64,000 bases of DNA from CAYWJT01 sp964458655 (GCA_964458655.1 CAYWJT010000004.1:9953-73952), one strand, 5' to 3'. Counted from the first letter of the stretch, positions 18,206 through 26,298 are shown. Made by a program: numbers and translations. Notes: a model not told the origin generated them from the sequence alone.

Positions 18206-18388
18206 TCAGTCTTCCGTCCCTGCGATGACTTGCCGTCCCTTGTAGTGGCCGCAGGCCGGGCAGGCCCGGTGCGGGAGCTTGGGGTTGCCGCAGTTCGGGC
18301 AGAGGGCGAACGAAGGCAGGCTCAGTCCGTCGTGGGACCGGCGCCTTCCTTTCCTCGCCGGCGAGTGTCTTCGTTTCGGGTTTGGCAT
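18206..18388 (-). CDS. rpmF: Ribosomal protein bL32
   Basis: Large-subunit ribosomal protein of 60 residues. The N-terminal MPNPKRRHSPARKGRRRSHD is the basic bL32 signature. Two cysteine pairs (CPNCG and CPACG) form a zinc-ribbon, so this is the zinc-bound paralogue type. Its ATG follows the yceD stop with no gap (TAA then ATG). yceD-rpmF-plsX is a classic conserved arrangement. Confidence 0.97.
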   Translation of the reverse strand: MPNPKRRHSPARKGRRRSHDGLSLPSFALCPNCGNPKLPHRACPACGHYKGRQVIAGTED

Positions 18389-18919
18389 TTAAGTCTTGTC
18401 TCTCACCAGGATTTTTAGCTTTTCAAAGCGCGGGTCCGTCTCCTGGACCAGGCAGGAACAGCGCCCGTCGTGGATGAGCTCGCCGCAAACGGCGCACAGG
18501 CCTTCGCAGGCCGGCGAGCACAGGGGCTTGGCCGGGAAGGTCAGGTTGAGCTGCTCGAGAACGAGCTCTTTCAGGTCGAGCCGGCGTTCACGATAGAACA
18601 TGCGGTCGAGGTCGTCGTCCTCCAGCGCCTCGCCGGCCTGGTAGAGCTCCTCGGGCAGATAGACCAGGTCGAAGCGGCTCTGGACCGGGAACTCGAAGGG
18701 CGCCAAACAGCGCGAGCAGACCAGGCTGAGCCGGGTGCTGAGCTCTCCTTGAACGTAAACCTCGTCCCCGACGACCCTGATGAAAACCTCGACGTGCGTC
18801 GGTTCCAGCAGGACCGCGCTCTCCTCCACCAGGTCGGGCTCGATGAAATCCAGGTCGCGCTCCAGCTGCAACCCTTCCTTGGGCACCTGGTCGATATCGA
18901 CTATGAGCTTTTCTTCCAC
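18389..18919 (-). CDS. yceD: YceD/DUF177 protein (23S rRNA accumulation protein)
   Basis: The 176-residue protein belongs to the DUF177 family, which is nearly always encoded just before rpmF and is linked to 23S rRNA accumulation and large-subunit assembly. Visible features are a CSRCLAPFE motif near 88, an acidic central segment (EALEDDDLDRM) and a C-terminal cysteine cluster CSPACEGLCAVCG near 132-144. It leads the operon and is transcribed from a perfect-consensus promoter that is divergent from dnaA. Confidence 0.9.
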   Translation of the reverse strand: MEEKLIVDIDQVPKEGLQLERDLDFIEPDLVEESAVLLEPTHVEVFIRVVGDEVYVQGELSTRLSLVCSRCLAPFEFPVQSRFDLVYLPEELYQAGEALEDDDLDRMFYRERRLDLKELVLEQLNLTFPAKPLCSPACEGLCAVCGELIHDGRCSCLVQETDPRFEKLKILVRDKT

Positions 18920-18946
18920 GTTGTCCGTCCTTGAATTTGTCTGATT

Positions 18947-18974
18947 ATTATATCAGCGGACTTCCCTTTGTCAA
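18947..18974 (-). promoter_or_regulatory. Consensus sigma70 promoter for yceD-rpmF-plsX-fab operon
   Basis: On the minus strand TTGACA (18969-18974) and TATAAT (18947-18952) are separated by 16 bases. Both hexamers are perfect. The start is expected near 18940, about 20 bases before the yceD ATG. It is back-to-back with the dnaA promoter, 30 bases away. Confidence 0.75.
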
Positions 18975-19003
18975 ATTGAGGCGATGGCGGCGCCAAAAAA
19001 CCC

Positions 19004-19032
19004 TTGAAACCGGGTTCGCGAAGTGCTATGAT
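19004..19032 (+). promoter_or_regulatory. Sigma70-type promoter for dnaA
   Basis: TTGAAA (19004-19009), a 17-base spacer and TATGAT (19027-19032). The expected start is near 19039, so the dnaA leader of about 70 bases contains the three DnaA boxes at 19071-19102. That fits autorepression by DnaA. Confidence 0.65.
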
Positions 19033-19070
19033 TTGCCGGCCTTCCCCACCCAAGACAATCAGGGGCGGGG

Positions 19071-19102
19071 TTTTCCACAGATGTGGATAAATCTGTGGAA
19101 AA
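19071..19102. other. Cluster of three DnaA boxes upstream of dnaA
   Basis: Within 32 bases lie TTTTCCACA (19071-19079), the inverted perfect box TGTGGATAA (19082-19090, complement TTATCCACA) and TGTGGAAAA (19094-19102). They match the TTWTNCACA consensus. They overlap the dnaA leader and probably serve as an origin element, an autoregulatory site, or both. Confidence 0.8.
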
Positions 19103-19109
19103 ATAAGAT

Positions 19110-20447
19110 ATGACCATGGAACCGGAAGAAAAACAAAATCCTTGGGCCAAGCTGCTCGAGGCGGTCGAGCCCCGTGTCGACCGGGCCAGCTTCGAGACCT
19201 GGTTCCAGCCCACGGCCTTCATCGGCCGCGACGGCGACGCCCTCTACGTAAAAGTGCCGAACGCCTACTTCCGCGACTGGCTGGCCTTCCATTTTTCCCG
19301 CCTGCTCAACGAGTGCTCGACCGAGTTGTTCGGCCGGCCGCTCGAGGTCAGGTATATCGTGGACGATTCGCCCCCGACCTTCATGAGAAAGTCGCCGGAA
19401 GACCGGCGCGCCCAGCAGGAAGACTTCATCAGCGCCAACCTGAACCCGAACTATACCTTCGAGAACTTCGTGGTCGGCGCCTGCAACCAGTTCGCCCACG
19501 CCGCCGCCAGCGCCGTGGCCAAGACGCCGGCCAAGACCTATAACCCGCTTTACATCTACGGCGGGGCCGGCCTGGGCAAGACCCACCTGATGAACGCCAT
19601 CGGGCATCACGCCCTGCAGCTAAACAGCCGCTTCAAGGTCCTGTACGTCACCACAGAGAAATTCATGAACGACCTGGTCAACCACCTTCAGAACGGCAAG
19701 ATACTGGATTTCCGGCAGAAATACCGCAGCGTCGACCTTCTGCTCATGGACGACATCCACTACCTGTCCGGACGCGAGCGCACCAAGGAGGAATTTTTCC
19801 ACACCTTCAACCATCTTTATGACAGCCAGAAGCAGATTGTCATATCGAGCGACTGCCCCCCTAAGGACATACCGCACCTCGAGGAACGCTTCCGGTCCCG
19901 CTTCGAGTGGGGCCTGATAGCCGACCTCAAGCCGCCGGATATCGAAACGCGTATCGCCATTCTGCGGAAAAAAGCCGAGAACGAGAACATCTCTCTCCCT
20001 GAAACCGTGGCCCTTTACATAGCCGACAAGGTCCAGTCCAACATCAGGGAGCTCGAAGGCTATCTCAGGCGGGTCATCGCCTACTCATCGCTCAAGGGCG
20101 AGAGCATCGACCTCGACCTGACCAAAGAAGCCCTGAAAGGACTTTTCAACACAGCGGCTTCGATCATCACTGTGGAAAAGATCCAGAAGATAGTCTGCCA
20201 TAAGTTCAAAATAAAACCTTCCCAGCTCAAATCGAAGAACAACTCGCCCCAGATCGCCTTCCCCCGCCAGATAGCCATGTATCTGGCCAAGGAGCTCACC
20301 AACTCGTCCCTGCCCGAAATCGGCAAGAAATTCGGTGGAAAACACCACACGACGGTCATCCACAGCATCAGGAAGATCGAGAAATTAAGGGCCGAAGACC
20401 CCGAATTCAACAACGAAATCAACAGTCTGATAAGTTTCATCCAATGA
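19110..20447 (+). CDS. dnaA: Chromosomal replication initiator DnaA
   Basis: Binds DnaA boxes and melts the origin. The 445-residue protein has domain I (to about 85), a linker, an AAA+ domain with Walker A GGAGLGKTHL near 153 and Walker B LLMDDIHYL near 213, and the domain IV helix-turn-helix with the signature near GGKHHTTVIHS (about 407-417). The start is taken as ATG at 19110 (MTMEPEEK); an ATG at 19116 is also possible. dnaN follows. Two further box-like TTTTCCACA words occur inside the gene (19795-19803 and, inverted, 20171-20179). Confidence 0.98.
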   Translation: MTMEPEEKQNPWAKLLEAVEPRVDRASFETWFQPTAFIGRDGDALYVKVPNAYFRDWLAFHFSRLLNECSTELFGRPLEVRYIVDDSPPTFMRKSPEDRRAQQEDFISANLNPNYTFENFVVGACNQFAHAAASAVAKTPAKTYNPLYIYGGAGLGKTHLMNAIGHHALQLNSRFKVLYVTTEKFMNDLVNHLQNGKILDFRQKYRSVDLLLMDDIHYLSGRERTKEEFFHTFNHLYDSQKQIVISSDCPPKDIPHLEERFRSRFEWGLIADLKPPDIETRIAILRKKAENENISLPETVALYIADKVQSNIRELEGYLRRVIAYSSLKGESIDLDLTKEALKGLFNTAASIITVEKIQKIVCHKFKIKPSQLKSKNNSPQIAFPRQIAMYLAKELTNSSLPEIGKKFGGKHHTTVIHSIRKIEKLRAEDPEFNNEINSLISFIQ

Positions 20448-20565
20448 TGAGAATCAACTCTTTAGGCGCTTTTTCCACAACAGCATGGCCTATTATTCTT
20501 ATTCTTCTTGAACTAAGTAGTAGAGATGGAATAAAAGATAATAATAATAGAGAGGAAGGTATCAG
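20448..20565. other. AT-rich dnaA-dnaN intergenic region, candidate oriC unwinding element
   Basis: This 118-base stretch is markedly AT-rich against a GC-rich background. It begins with a DnaA box TTTTCCACA (20471-20479) followed by a T-rich run and then TAG/AAT-type triplets (about 20516-20550), which resemble DnaA-trio elements. A weak promoter for dnaN (TTGAAC 20508-20513, 16 or 17 bases, AATAAA/ATAAAA) overlaps it. A good Shine-Dalgarno (GAGAGGAAGG) precedes dnaN. Location between dnaA and dnaN is typical for bacterial origins. Confidence 0.55.
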
Positions 20566-21663
20566 ATGAAAATATCACTGCCAAGGGAAGCGCTGCTCGA
20601 GGAGCTCCAGATCCTTCAGGGCATCGTGGAGAAGCGGAACACCATGCCCATCCTGGCCAACGTCCTTGTCGAAGTGACGGACAAGGCCGTCGAGCTCATG
20701 GGTACGGACCTGGAGGTGGGCCTTAAGACGGGGCTGGAAGCCGAAATATCGAGGGCGGGTTCGCTGACCGTGAACGGCAAGAAGCTCTATGAGATAATCC
20801 GGGCCGTGCCGGAGGGAGAGAAAGTCGTCCTCGACCAGAAGAACGACAAGATAGAGATAAAAGCCGGCAACGCCGAATTCAAATTGAACTGCCAGTCGCG
20901 CGAGGACTTCCCGGCCATCCAGGAATCGGCTTTCGAGAGGGGGATATCTTTTCCTCTTGAAGGCTTCCAGAAGATGATCGACCGGGTCTTCTACGCGATA
21001 ACACAGGAACAGAGGTATTACCTGAACGGGGCCCTCCTGTCGCTGAAGGACGGGCAGCTCGAGCTCGTCAGCACCGACGGGCACAGGCTTTCCTACACGA
21101 GCAAGGCGGAAGCGGGCTTGAAGGGCAGGGAAAGCGCAAGTTACATAGTCGCCAAGAAAAGCCTTAACGAGCTGCGCAAGATGAGCGGCGAGTCCGTCGC
21201 TTTCGACTACGACGAGAACAATCTCTTTTTCCGCGTCGGCGGCAGGATGCTCATATCGCGGATCATAGACAGCAAATTCCCCAACTATCAGGCCGTCATC
21301 CCCAAGGACAACCCCAACGTCCTGACCGTCGGCAGGGCCGAGGTGGCGGACGCGCTCCGGCGCGTAGCCCTGCTTTCGTCCGAGAGGTCGAAGGGAGTCA
21401 AGCTCAGCCTGGAGAAATCCCGGGTCAAGCTGTTTTCCTCCAATCCGGAGATCGGTGAGGCCAGGGACGAGATCGGCGCCGAATACAGGGGCCAGAACCT
21501 GGACATCGGCTTCAACGCCCAGTATCTGCTCGATTTCCTGACCGCGGGCGATTCGGAGAAAGTCGTCTTCGAGATCAAAGACGAGAACAGCGCCGTCCTG
21601 ATCAGGCCGGAAGCGGAGGACGAGGTCAAGAATATCTACGTGCTGATGCCGATGAAGCTGTGA
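20566..21663 (+). CDS. dnaN: DNA polymerase III subunit beta (sliding clamp)
   Basis: Ring-shaped processivity factor. The 365-residue protein shows the three-domain clamp layout: MKISLPREALLEELQ at the start, NTMPILANVLVEV near 25, STDGHRLSYT near 170 and the C-terminal YVLMPMKL, which is the conserved VMPMRL-type end. It follows dnaA by 118 bases. Its end lies nine bases from the convergent hydrogenase operon. Confidence 0.97.
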   Translation: MKISLPREALLEELQILQGIVEKRNTMPILANVLVEVTDKAVELMGTDLEVGLKTGLEAEISRAGSLTVNGKKLYEIIRAVPEGEKVVLDQKNDKIEIKAGNAEFKLNCQSREDFPAIQESAFERGISFPLEGFQKMIDRVFYAITQEQRYYLNGALLSLKDGQLELVSTDGHRLSYTSKAEAGLKGRESASYIVAKKSLNELRKMSGESVAFDYDENNLFFRVGGRMLISRIIDSKFPNYQAVIPKDNPNVLTVGRAEVADALRRVALLSSERSKGVKLSLEKSRVKLFSSNPEIGEARDEIGAEYRGQNLDIGFNAQYLLDFLTAGDSEKVVFEIKDENSAVLIRPEAEDEVKNIYVLMPMKL

Positions 21664-21672
21664 GGCCGGTCC

Positions 21673-22110
21673 TCAGGCGGCCGCCGGCGGCTCTTGGGCG
21701 GGGCCCGCGGCCGGCGGTTTGGGCGCAGCCGGCTTGGGTTTGACGACCGCCCTTACGTACGTCCATTCCTTTTTGAGGTTCCAGCGGCTGTCGTCCGCGA
21801 TCTCGAACAGACGGTCCATCTCCATGGCCCCGGTCGGGCAGGATTCGACGCACTGGGCGCAGTGCACGCAGCGGTCGTTGTGTATGACCATCTTGAAGAG
21901 TTTCTCGGCCTCGTTGACGGCGCTGATCTCGATGGCCTCGGCCGGGCAGTCCCGCTCGCAGGCCCGGCAGACGATGCAGATCTCCGGCTTCAGGAAGGGC
22001 GTCCCCCTGAATCCCGGCGGGACCTCGAGCTTCTTGAAGGGGTAGTCCACGGTGGCCGGCCTCTTGAACAGATGGCGCACGAGCTCTGGCAGGAAAGCGG
22101 CGATTTTCAT
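21673..22110 (-). CDS. Group 4 hydrogenase ferredoxin-like subunit (NuoI/HyfH-like)
   Basis: Peripheral electron-entry subunit with two 4Fe-4S clusters. The 145-residue protein contains CIVCRACERDCP near 45-56 and CVHCAQCVESCP near 81-92, separated as in NuoI. An Ala/Pro-rich tail follows after about 120. It is the last gene of the operon and overlaps the NuoH-like stop by four bases (ATGA). It should accept electrons from soluble ferredoxin and pass them to the NuoB-like subunit. There are no NuoE/F/G-type genes next to it, so NADH input is not indicated. Confidence 0.9.
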   Translation of the reverse strand: MKIAAFLPELVRHLFKRPATVDYPFKKLEVPPGFRGTPFLKPEICIVCRACERDCPAEAIEISAVNEAEKLFKMVIHNDRCVHCAQCVESCPTGAMEMDRLFEIADDSRWNLKKEWTYVRAVVKPKPAAPKPPAAGPAQEPPAAA

Positions 22111-23078
22111 GAGAGCAACCCCTTGAGGAGGATGACGATGAGAAGCTGGGCGGCGGCGAGCGGCGCCAGGTATCTCCAGGCGAAGGTGACGACCTGGTCG
22201 ATCCTGATCCTCGATGTGGTGGCCCTGATGAGGGAGAGCAAGAAGATGACGAAGAGCGTCTTGAGGACGAAATGGACGAAGCCGAGGAACGCCCCGCCCG
22301 GAAAGCCGCCGAGGAAGACGGCGGCCAAAAGGCCGCTGGCGACCACCATCTCGACGTCGAGCATCAGGCGGAACAGGGCCAGCTTGCGGCCGGAATACTC
22401 GGTGAAAGTGCCGCCGACGATCTCGGTCTCCGCGTCGGGGATGTCGAAAGGCGTGCGCTCCAGTTTGGCCTGGACGGCGACGACAGCCACCAGGAAGCCG
22501 AGCAGGTTGGGCAGGATGAGCACGGGCTTAGCCTGGTAGAAGGCGGCGATCTCGGCCAGCCGCCAGGAGCCGGCCAGGACGGCGGGCGAGAGCACGGCCA
22601 GGAACAGCGGCACTTCGTAGGCGAACAGCATCGTCAGCACGCGGGAGGCGCCCAGGGTCGAGAACAGGTTGGTCGAGGACCAGCCCGCCAGAAAGAAGAC
22701 GAGCGTGGGCAGGCTGAGCAGGTAGAGCATGACGATGATGTCGCCGGAGAAGGACGTGGGACCCGGGGCCGCCAGGCTGAAGTTCCAGACCGGCAGGAGC
22801 AGGGCGGCCGTGGACACGACGGCCAAGCCGACCACCGGCAGCGCCCGGAAAAGCCCCTTGTCGGCCGCGTCCGGCTCGATATCTTCCTTGGCCAGCAGCT
22901 TGATGAAGTCGGCGATCGGCTGGAGCAGGCCGAACCTGCCGGTGTGCGTGGGGCCCATGCGGTTCTGCAGCCTGGCGTAGACCTTGCGGTCGAACCACTC
23001 GCAGAACGTCGAGTATAGCAGCAGGAACAGCGCCCCGGGATAAACCAGAAGATAGAGCAATGTTCTCACAACGGCCAT
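22107..23078 (-). CDS. Group 4 hydrogenase membrane subunit (NuoH/HyfC-like)
   Basis: A polytopic membrane protein of 323 residues with about eight helices, linking the hydrogenase module to the ion-pumping arm. NuoH-family motifs are ARLQNRMGPTHTGRFG near 35, IKLLAKEDIEPDAAD near 59, and the loop ERTPFDIPDAETEIVGGTFTEY near 206. The ATG at 23076-23078, with AAAAGGAACG upstream, lies 13 bases inside the large-subunit gene. A much longer open frame upstream is only the antisense-like reading of the previous gene and is not used. Confidence 0.92.
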   Translation of the reverse strand: MAVVRTLLYLLVYPGALFLLLYSTFCEWFDRKVYARLQNRMGPTHTGRFGLLQPIADFIKLLAKEDIEPDAADKGLFRALPVVGLAVVSTAALLLPVWNFSLAAPGPTSFSGDIIVMLYLLSLPTLVFFLAGWSSTNLFSTLGASRVLTMLFAYEVPLFLAVLSPAVLAGSWRLAEIAAFYQAKPVLILPNLLGFLVAVVAVQAKLERTPFDIPDAETEIVGGTFTEYSGRKLALFRLMLDVEMVVASGLLAAVFLGGFPGGAFLGFVHFVLKTLFVIFLLSLIRATTSRIRIDQVVTFAWRYLAPLAAAQLLIVILLKGLLS

Positions 23079-24268
23079 GCCACGTTCCTTTTCTGGGGTA
23101 CTTCGATGCGGCCCTCGCGCGCCAGGCGTCGGATCTCGCTCACCCGCAGGGTCCTCTCGGCGCCGCTCGAGGCGTCGACGAGCACGACGGCCCGTTCGGC
23201 GCAGCAGATGCAGGGGTCGATGGCGGCGAAGATCAGGGGTATGTCGGCGACGAAGCCGTGCTTGAGCATCTCTATGGTGGCGGCGTAGTTGCCGAGCGTC
23301 GGCGCCCGGACCTTGAGCCGTTCGGGCTTGTCCCCGCCGTTCGACTTGATGTAGTGGATGTTCTCGCCGCGGGGGGCCTCGTACCTGGCGACCACTTCGT
23401 TGGGCTTGGCCCGGCGCGGGGCCTTGACGGCGACCGGACCTTCCGGAAGGCTGCGGACCATCTGCTCGATCATCTTGTAGGATTCCATGAGCTCTTTGAT
23501 GCGGACCACGGTCCGCCCCAGCACGTCGCAGCTTTCGGCGGTGGCTATGTCGAACTCGAGTTCGTCGTAAACGGCGTAGGGGTCGTCCTTGCGGACGTCG
23601 ATGGCCACGCCGGACGCCCTGGTGGTCGGGCCGACGGCGCACAAGGCGACGGCCTTGTCCTTGGGCAGGTAGCCCACCCCGGCCAGCCTGGCCACGAAGC
23701 TCGGCTCGTTGGCGCCGATGTGTAAATAATATTCGCTGCGTTTCTTGAGGAAGGCGATGCCTTCCAGGATCTTGGCCTTCTGGCTCTCGTCCAGGTCGCG
23801 GCGGACGCCGCCGATGGTGTTGATGGCGTAGTGGACGCGGTTGCCGGAGATGAGCTCGAGCAGGTCCATGACCACCTCGCGGTCGCGCCAGGTGTACATG
23901 AAAAAGGAATCGAAACCGGCCTCGTGGCCCGCGACGCCCAGCCAGAGCAGGTGGCTGTGGACGCGCTCCAGCTCCGCGACGATGTAGCGGATATACAGGC
24001 CGCGCTTCGGGGGCGCAAGCTCCATGAGCCTTTCAACGCCCTGGACGTAGCAGGATGTGTGGGAGTGAGAGCAGATGCCGCAGATCCGCTCCATGAGGTA
24101 GATGTTCTGGACCCACGTCTTCTGCTCGGCCAGCTTCTCGATGCCGCGGTGGTTGTAGCCGAGCCGGATGTCGGCGTCGCGGATGACCTCGCCCTCGACC
24201 GTCATGCGCAGACTGATGGGCTCCTTGAGGGCCGGGTGCTGGGGGCCGATGGGGATCTGGAACTTCAT
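23066..24268 (-). CDS. Group 4 [NiFe]-hydrogenase large subunit (NuoD-like)
   Basis: Catalytic subunit. The 400-residue protein is NuoD-like overall, but it keeps both nickel-binding cysteine pairs: RICGICSHSHTSC (C63, C66) near the N terminus and DPCICCAER (about 351-359) near the C terminus. Complex I NuoD lacks these, so this should be a functional hydrogenase. About 41 residues follow the second motif, which could be a maturation tail cut by an endopeptidase or part of the mature protein. It overlaps the NuoC-like gene by four bases. Maturation genes (hyp) are not in the window. Confidence 0.92.
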   Translation of the reverse strand: MKFQIPIGPQHPALKEPISLRMTVEGEVIRDADIRLGYNHRGIEKLAEQKTWVQNIYLMERICGICSHSHTSCYVQGVERLMELAPPKRGLYIRYIVAELERVHSHLLWLGVAGHEAGFDSFFMYTWRDREVVMDLLELISGNRVHYAINTIGGVRRDLDESQKAKILEGIAFLKKRSEYYLHIGANEPSFVARLAGVGYLPKDKAVALCAVGPTTRASGVAIDVRKDDPYAVYDELEFDIATAESCDVLGRTVVRIKELMESYKMIEQMVRSLPEGPVAVKAPRRAKPNEVVARYEAPRGENIHYIKSNGGDKPERLKVRAPTLGNYAATIEMLKHGFVADIPLIFAAIDPCICCAERAVVLVDASSGAERTLRVSEIRRLAREGRIEVPQKRNVAWPL

Positions 24269-24738
24269 TTCTTGCCTCCAGGGATGACTTCGGCGGGCCT
24301 GTCAAAGGACCAGTCCTTGCGCAACGGATAGTTAGCGGCCGGCCAGTCGTCCGGCAGGACCAGTGGCCGAGGGTCCGGGATGCCGTCCACCGTGATGCCG
24401 AACATGTCCTGGATTTCGCGTTCGTATAGAATGGCGCCCGGCAGGACGCCGCTCGCGCTGGGATAGCGGGGATCGGAACGGGGAAAGCGCAGGCGCAGAT
24501 GCAGGGTGGTGGTCTTTACGGCCAAGTGGTAGATCACCTCGAACGAATCGCCCGCGTCGACGCCGCTGACCGTGGATACATGGGTGAATCCATAGCGGTC
24601 CCGCAGATGCCGGAGGCAGTCCAGGAAATCGGAGGGAGCCACCGTCGCGAAGATGCGGCGCGGCTCCGGGTTCTTCGCCTCCAGGATCTTGCCCGGGAGT
24701 TCCCGCTCCAGGTTCGCTATGAGCTCGCTGTCTGTCAT
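24265..24738 (-). CDS. Group 4 hydrogenase NuoC-like subunit
   Basis: A 157-residue protein of the NuoC (30 kDa) family. Visible features are a beta-rich N-terminal half with VSTVSGVDAGDSFEVIYHL near 56-74 and the signature YEREIQDMFGI near 105-115, followed by PDDWPAANYPLRKDW. In many group 4 hydrogenases this domain is fused to the large subunit (HycE/HyfG); here it is a separate gene, as in Mbh, Mbx and Fpo-type complexes. It links the large and small subunits. Confidence 0.88.
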   Translation of the reverse strand: MTDSELIANLERELPGKILEAKNPEPRRIFATVAPSDFLDCLRHLRDRYGFTHVSTVSGVDAGDSFEVIYHLAVKTTTLHLRLRFPRSDPRYPSASGVLPGAILYEREIQDMFGITVDGIPDPRPLVLPDDWPAANYPLRKDWSFDRPAEVIPGGKK

Positions 24739-24754
24739 GTTGAAACCTTATTCC

Positions 24755-25174
24755 CTATAATTTGCCCAGGAGCTTGACCACGCCGTCCAGGATGGCGTCC
24801 GGCCGGGCCGGGCAGCCGGGCACGTAAATGTCCACCGGTATGGCCTGGTCGAGGCCGCCGAGTATATTATACGCCCCGCGGTAAACGCAGCCGGACATGG
24901 CGCAGGCGCCGACCGCGATGACGAACTTGGGGTCGGGCGTCTGCTCGTAAATCCGGATGAGCCTGTCCCTCATCTGCCGGGTGACCGGCCCGCTGGCGAC
25001 GATGACGTCGGCGTGCCGGGGAGTGGCCTTGAGCAGGACGCCGAAGCGCTCGACGTCGAAGCGGGGGGTGAGGGCGGCCACGATCTCGATGTCGCAGGCG
25101 TTGCAGGCGCCCGAGTTCAGATGGAGTATCCAGGGCGATTTCTTTCTGGACCAGCGGACTAGCTTTCCGAGCAT
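24755..25174 (-). CDS. Group 4 [NiFe]-hydrogenase small subunit (NuoB-like)
   Basis: Carries the proximal 4Fe-4S cluster between the ferredoxin-like subunit and the active site. In its 139 residues the four ligands are visible: CNACDIE near 24-27, GACAMSGC near 93-97 and PGCPARPD near 120. The short form without extra clusters is typical of group 4 enzymes and NuoB. It begins two bases after the NuoA-like stop. Confidence 0.92.
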   Translation of the reverse strand: MLGKLVRWSRKKSPWILHLNSGACNACDIEIVAALTPRFDVERFGVLLKATPRHADVIVASGPVTRQMRDRLIRIYEQTPDPKFVIAVGACAMSGCVYRGAYNILGGLDQAIPVDIYVPGCPARPDAILDGVVKLLGKL

Positions 25175-25175
25175 G

Positions 25176-25508
25176 TTAACTCCTTGTGACCAGGGCCAGG
25201 ATCGAAAGCAGGATCATGATCAGGTAGAACACGGCCAGGAGGGCGACGCGGCCGCTGGGAATGGTAGCGATGACCAGGGCCGCCACGTGCATCATCGTGA
25301 AGAAGAGGGCCACGAAGAAGAACAGACGGTAGCCGAACTGGACCTTGGCTCCCGGGATGTTCTCGCCGCAGGCGTAGGTCGATAGCTTGCCGGCGGTCTT
25401 CGAGAGCTTCGGCCCCAGCCGGCCGCCCAGGCCGTACAGGCCGAGAGCGAAGGCCAGGAATATCACGAAGGCGACCGGCGGGGAGAGAAGAACCGCTAAT
25501 CCGTTCAT
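25176..25508 (-). CDS. NuoA-like membrane subunit
   Basis: A 110-residue protein with three predicted membrane helices (about 10-28, 56-80, 85-107). The loop STYACGENIPGAKVQFGYR resembles the conserved NuoA (complex I subunit 3) loop YECG..P.G.A..RF, including the Cys that faces the quinone/hydrogenase cavity in complex I. The acidic third helix of true NuoA is weaker here. Hyf/Hyc hydrogenases lack a NuoA homologue, so its presence argues for a Mbh/Mbx/Fpo-like arrangement. Confidence 0.75.
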   Translation of the reverse strand: MNGLAVLLSPPVAFVIFLAFALGLYGLGGRLGPKLSKTAGKLSTYACGENIPGAKVQFGYRLFFFVALFFTMMHVAALVIATIPSGRVALLAVFYLIMILLSILALVTRS

Positions 25509-25511
25509 GGT

Positions 25512-25820
25512 CTACCCTTTCAGTTTGGCCAGGCCCCTGACGTCGAGGCTCTTGGTGCGCCTGGCCACGTTGATGATGATGGCCAGGGCGGTCGCCACCA
25601 GGCAGACCTCGATGACGATGAAGGTCACGGTCAGGGCCTGGGCCGTCAGGATGTTCTGCTTGACGTGGCCGGTGGCGATGAGGATGAGGCTCACGCCCTT
25701 GCTGACGACCTCGACCGCGATGAGCAGCCGGATCAGGTTGCGCCGGGCCAGCAGGCCGAATATCCCGGCGAAGATGAGCGCGGCCGAGAAGAACAAGTAG
25801 AAGTACCAGATTGACGGCAT
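25512..25820 (-). CDS. NuoK/MrpC-like membrane subunit
   Basis: A 102-residue, three-helix protein. GLLARRNLIRLLIAVEVVSKG (about 22-42) fits the NuoK/MnhC motif in which a Glu in helix 2 (VEVV) is essential for proton transfer; a second intramembrane Glu occurs in VTFIVIEVCLVA near 70. It belongs to the E-channel of the ion-pumping arm. Adjacent genes are spaced by one to three bases. Confidence 0.85.
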   Translation of the reverse strand: MPSIWYFYLFFSAALIFAGIFGLLARRNLIRLLIAVEVVSKGVSLILIATGHVKQNILTAQALTVTFIVIEVCLVATALAIIINVARRTKSLDVRGLAKLKG

Positions 25821-25821
25821 G

Positions 25822-26295
25822 TCAGTCCCTCTTCCTGAGAAGTGCCAGCACGGAGAACACGCCGGCGAATATGACCGCGACCTGCCCGACCAGGTCCAGC
25901 GTGCGGCCCTTCCAGAGAACGTCGCTGAACGTCGCGCCGGGGTCGGCCGAGGCGACGGCCGGCAGCTTGTTGATGAGGCCTTTCATGACCAGCGCGTCTA
26001 TGATCAGGAACGCGACGAAAAAGAGCGGGAACACCAGTCGGGCCGTCCGGGACTCCTGCACCTCTTCGCCCGGCTTGGTCAGGGCGATGGTCAGTATGAA
26101 AAGCACGGTGATGAGCCCGGCTACGACCGAGATCTCGAAAACTCCGGCGTAAGGCGCGCCCAGCCGGAAGAAAACGATGCCGAGAAAGAGGCTGGCCACG
26201 GCCAGGCAGACGGCCGCCCTGATGAGGTCCCGCAGGAAAAGCGCCAGGGCCGAGAAAAGGACCAATCCGACGAGCAGAGCTGTTTCAACGATCAT
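25822..26295 (-). CDS. NuoJ/MbhD-E-like membrane subunit
   Basis: A 157-residue protein with about five helices. The segment LRDLIRAAVCLAVASLFLG followed by RLGAPYAGVFEISVVAG (about 22-63) is typical of the NuoJ-like and MbhD (DUF4040) families, and the last helix follows DLVGQVAVIFAGVF. In Mrp-like modules this region is split into MbhD/E; here it is one gene. It probably forms part of the ion channel next to the NuoK-like subunit. Exact family (NuoJ versus MrpB/DUF4040) cannot be settled by eye. Confidence 0.72.
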   Translation of the reverse strand: MIVETALLVGLVLFSALALFLRDLIRAAVCLAVASLFLGIVFFRLGAPYAGVFEISVVAGLITVLFILTIALTKPGEEVQESRTARLVFPLFFVAFLIIDALVMKGLINKLPAVASADPGATFSDVLWKGRTLDLVGQVAVIFAGVFSVLALLRKRD

Positions 26296-26298
26296 CTT

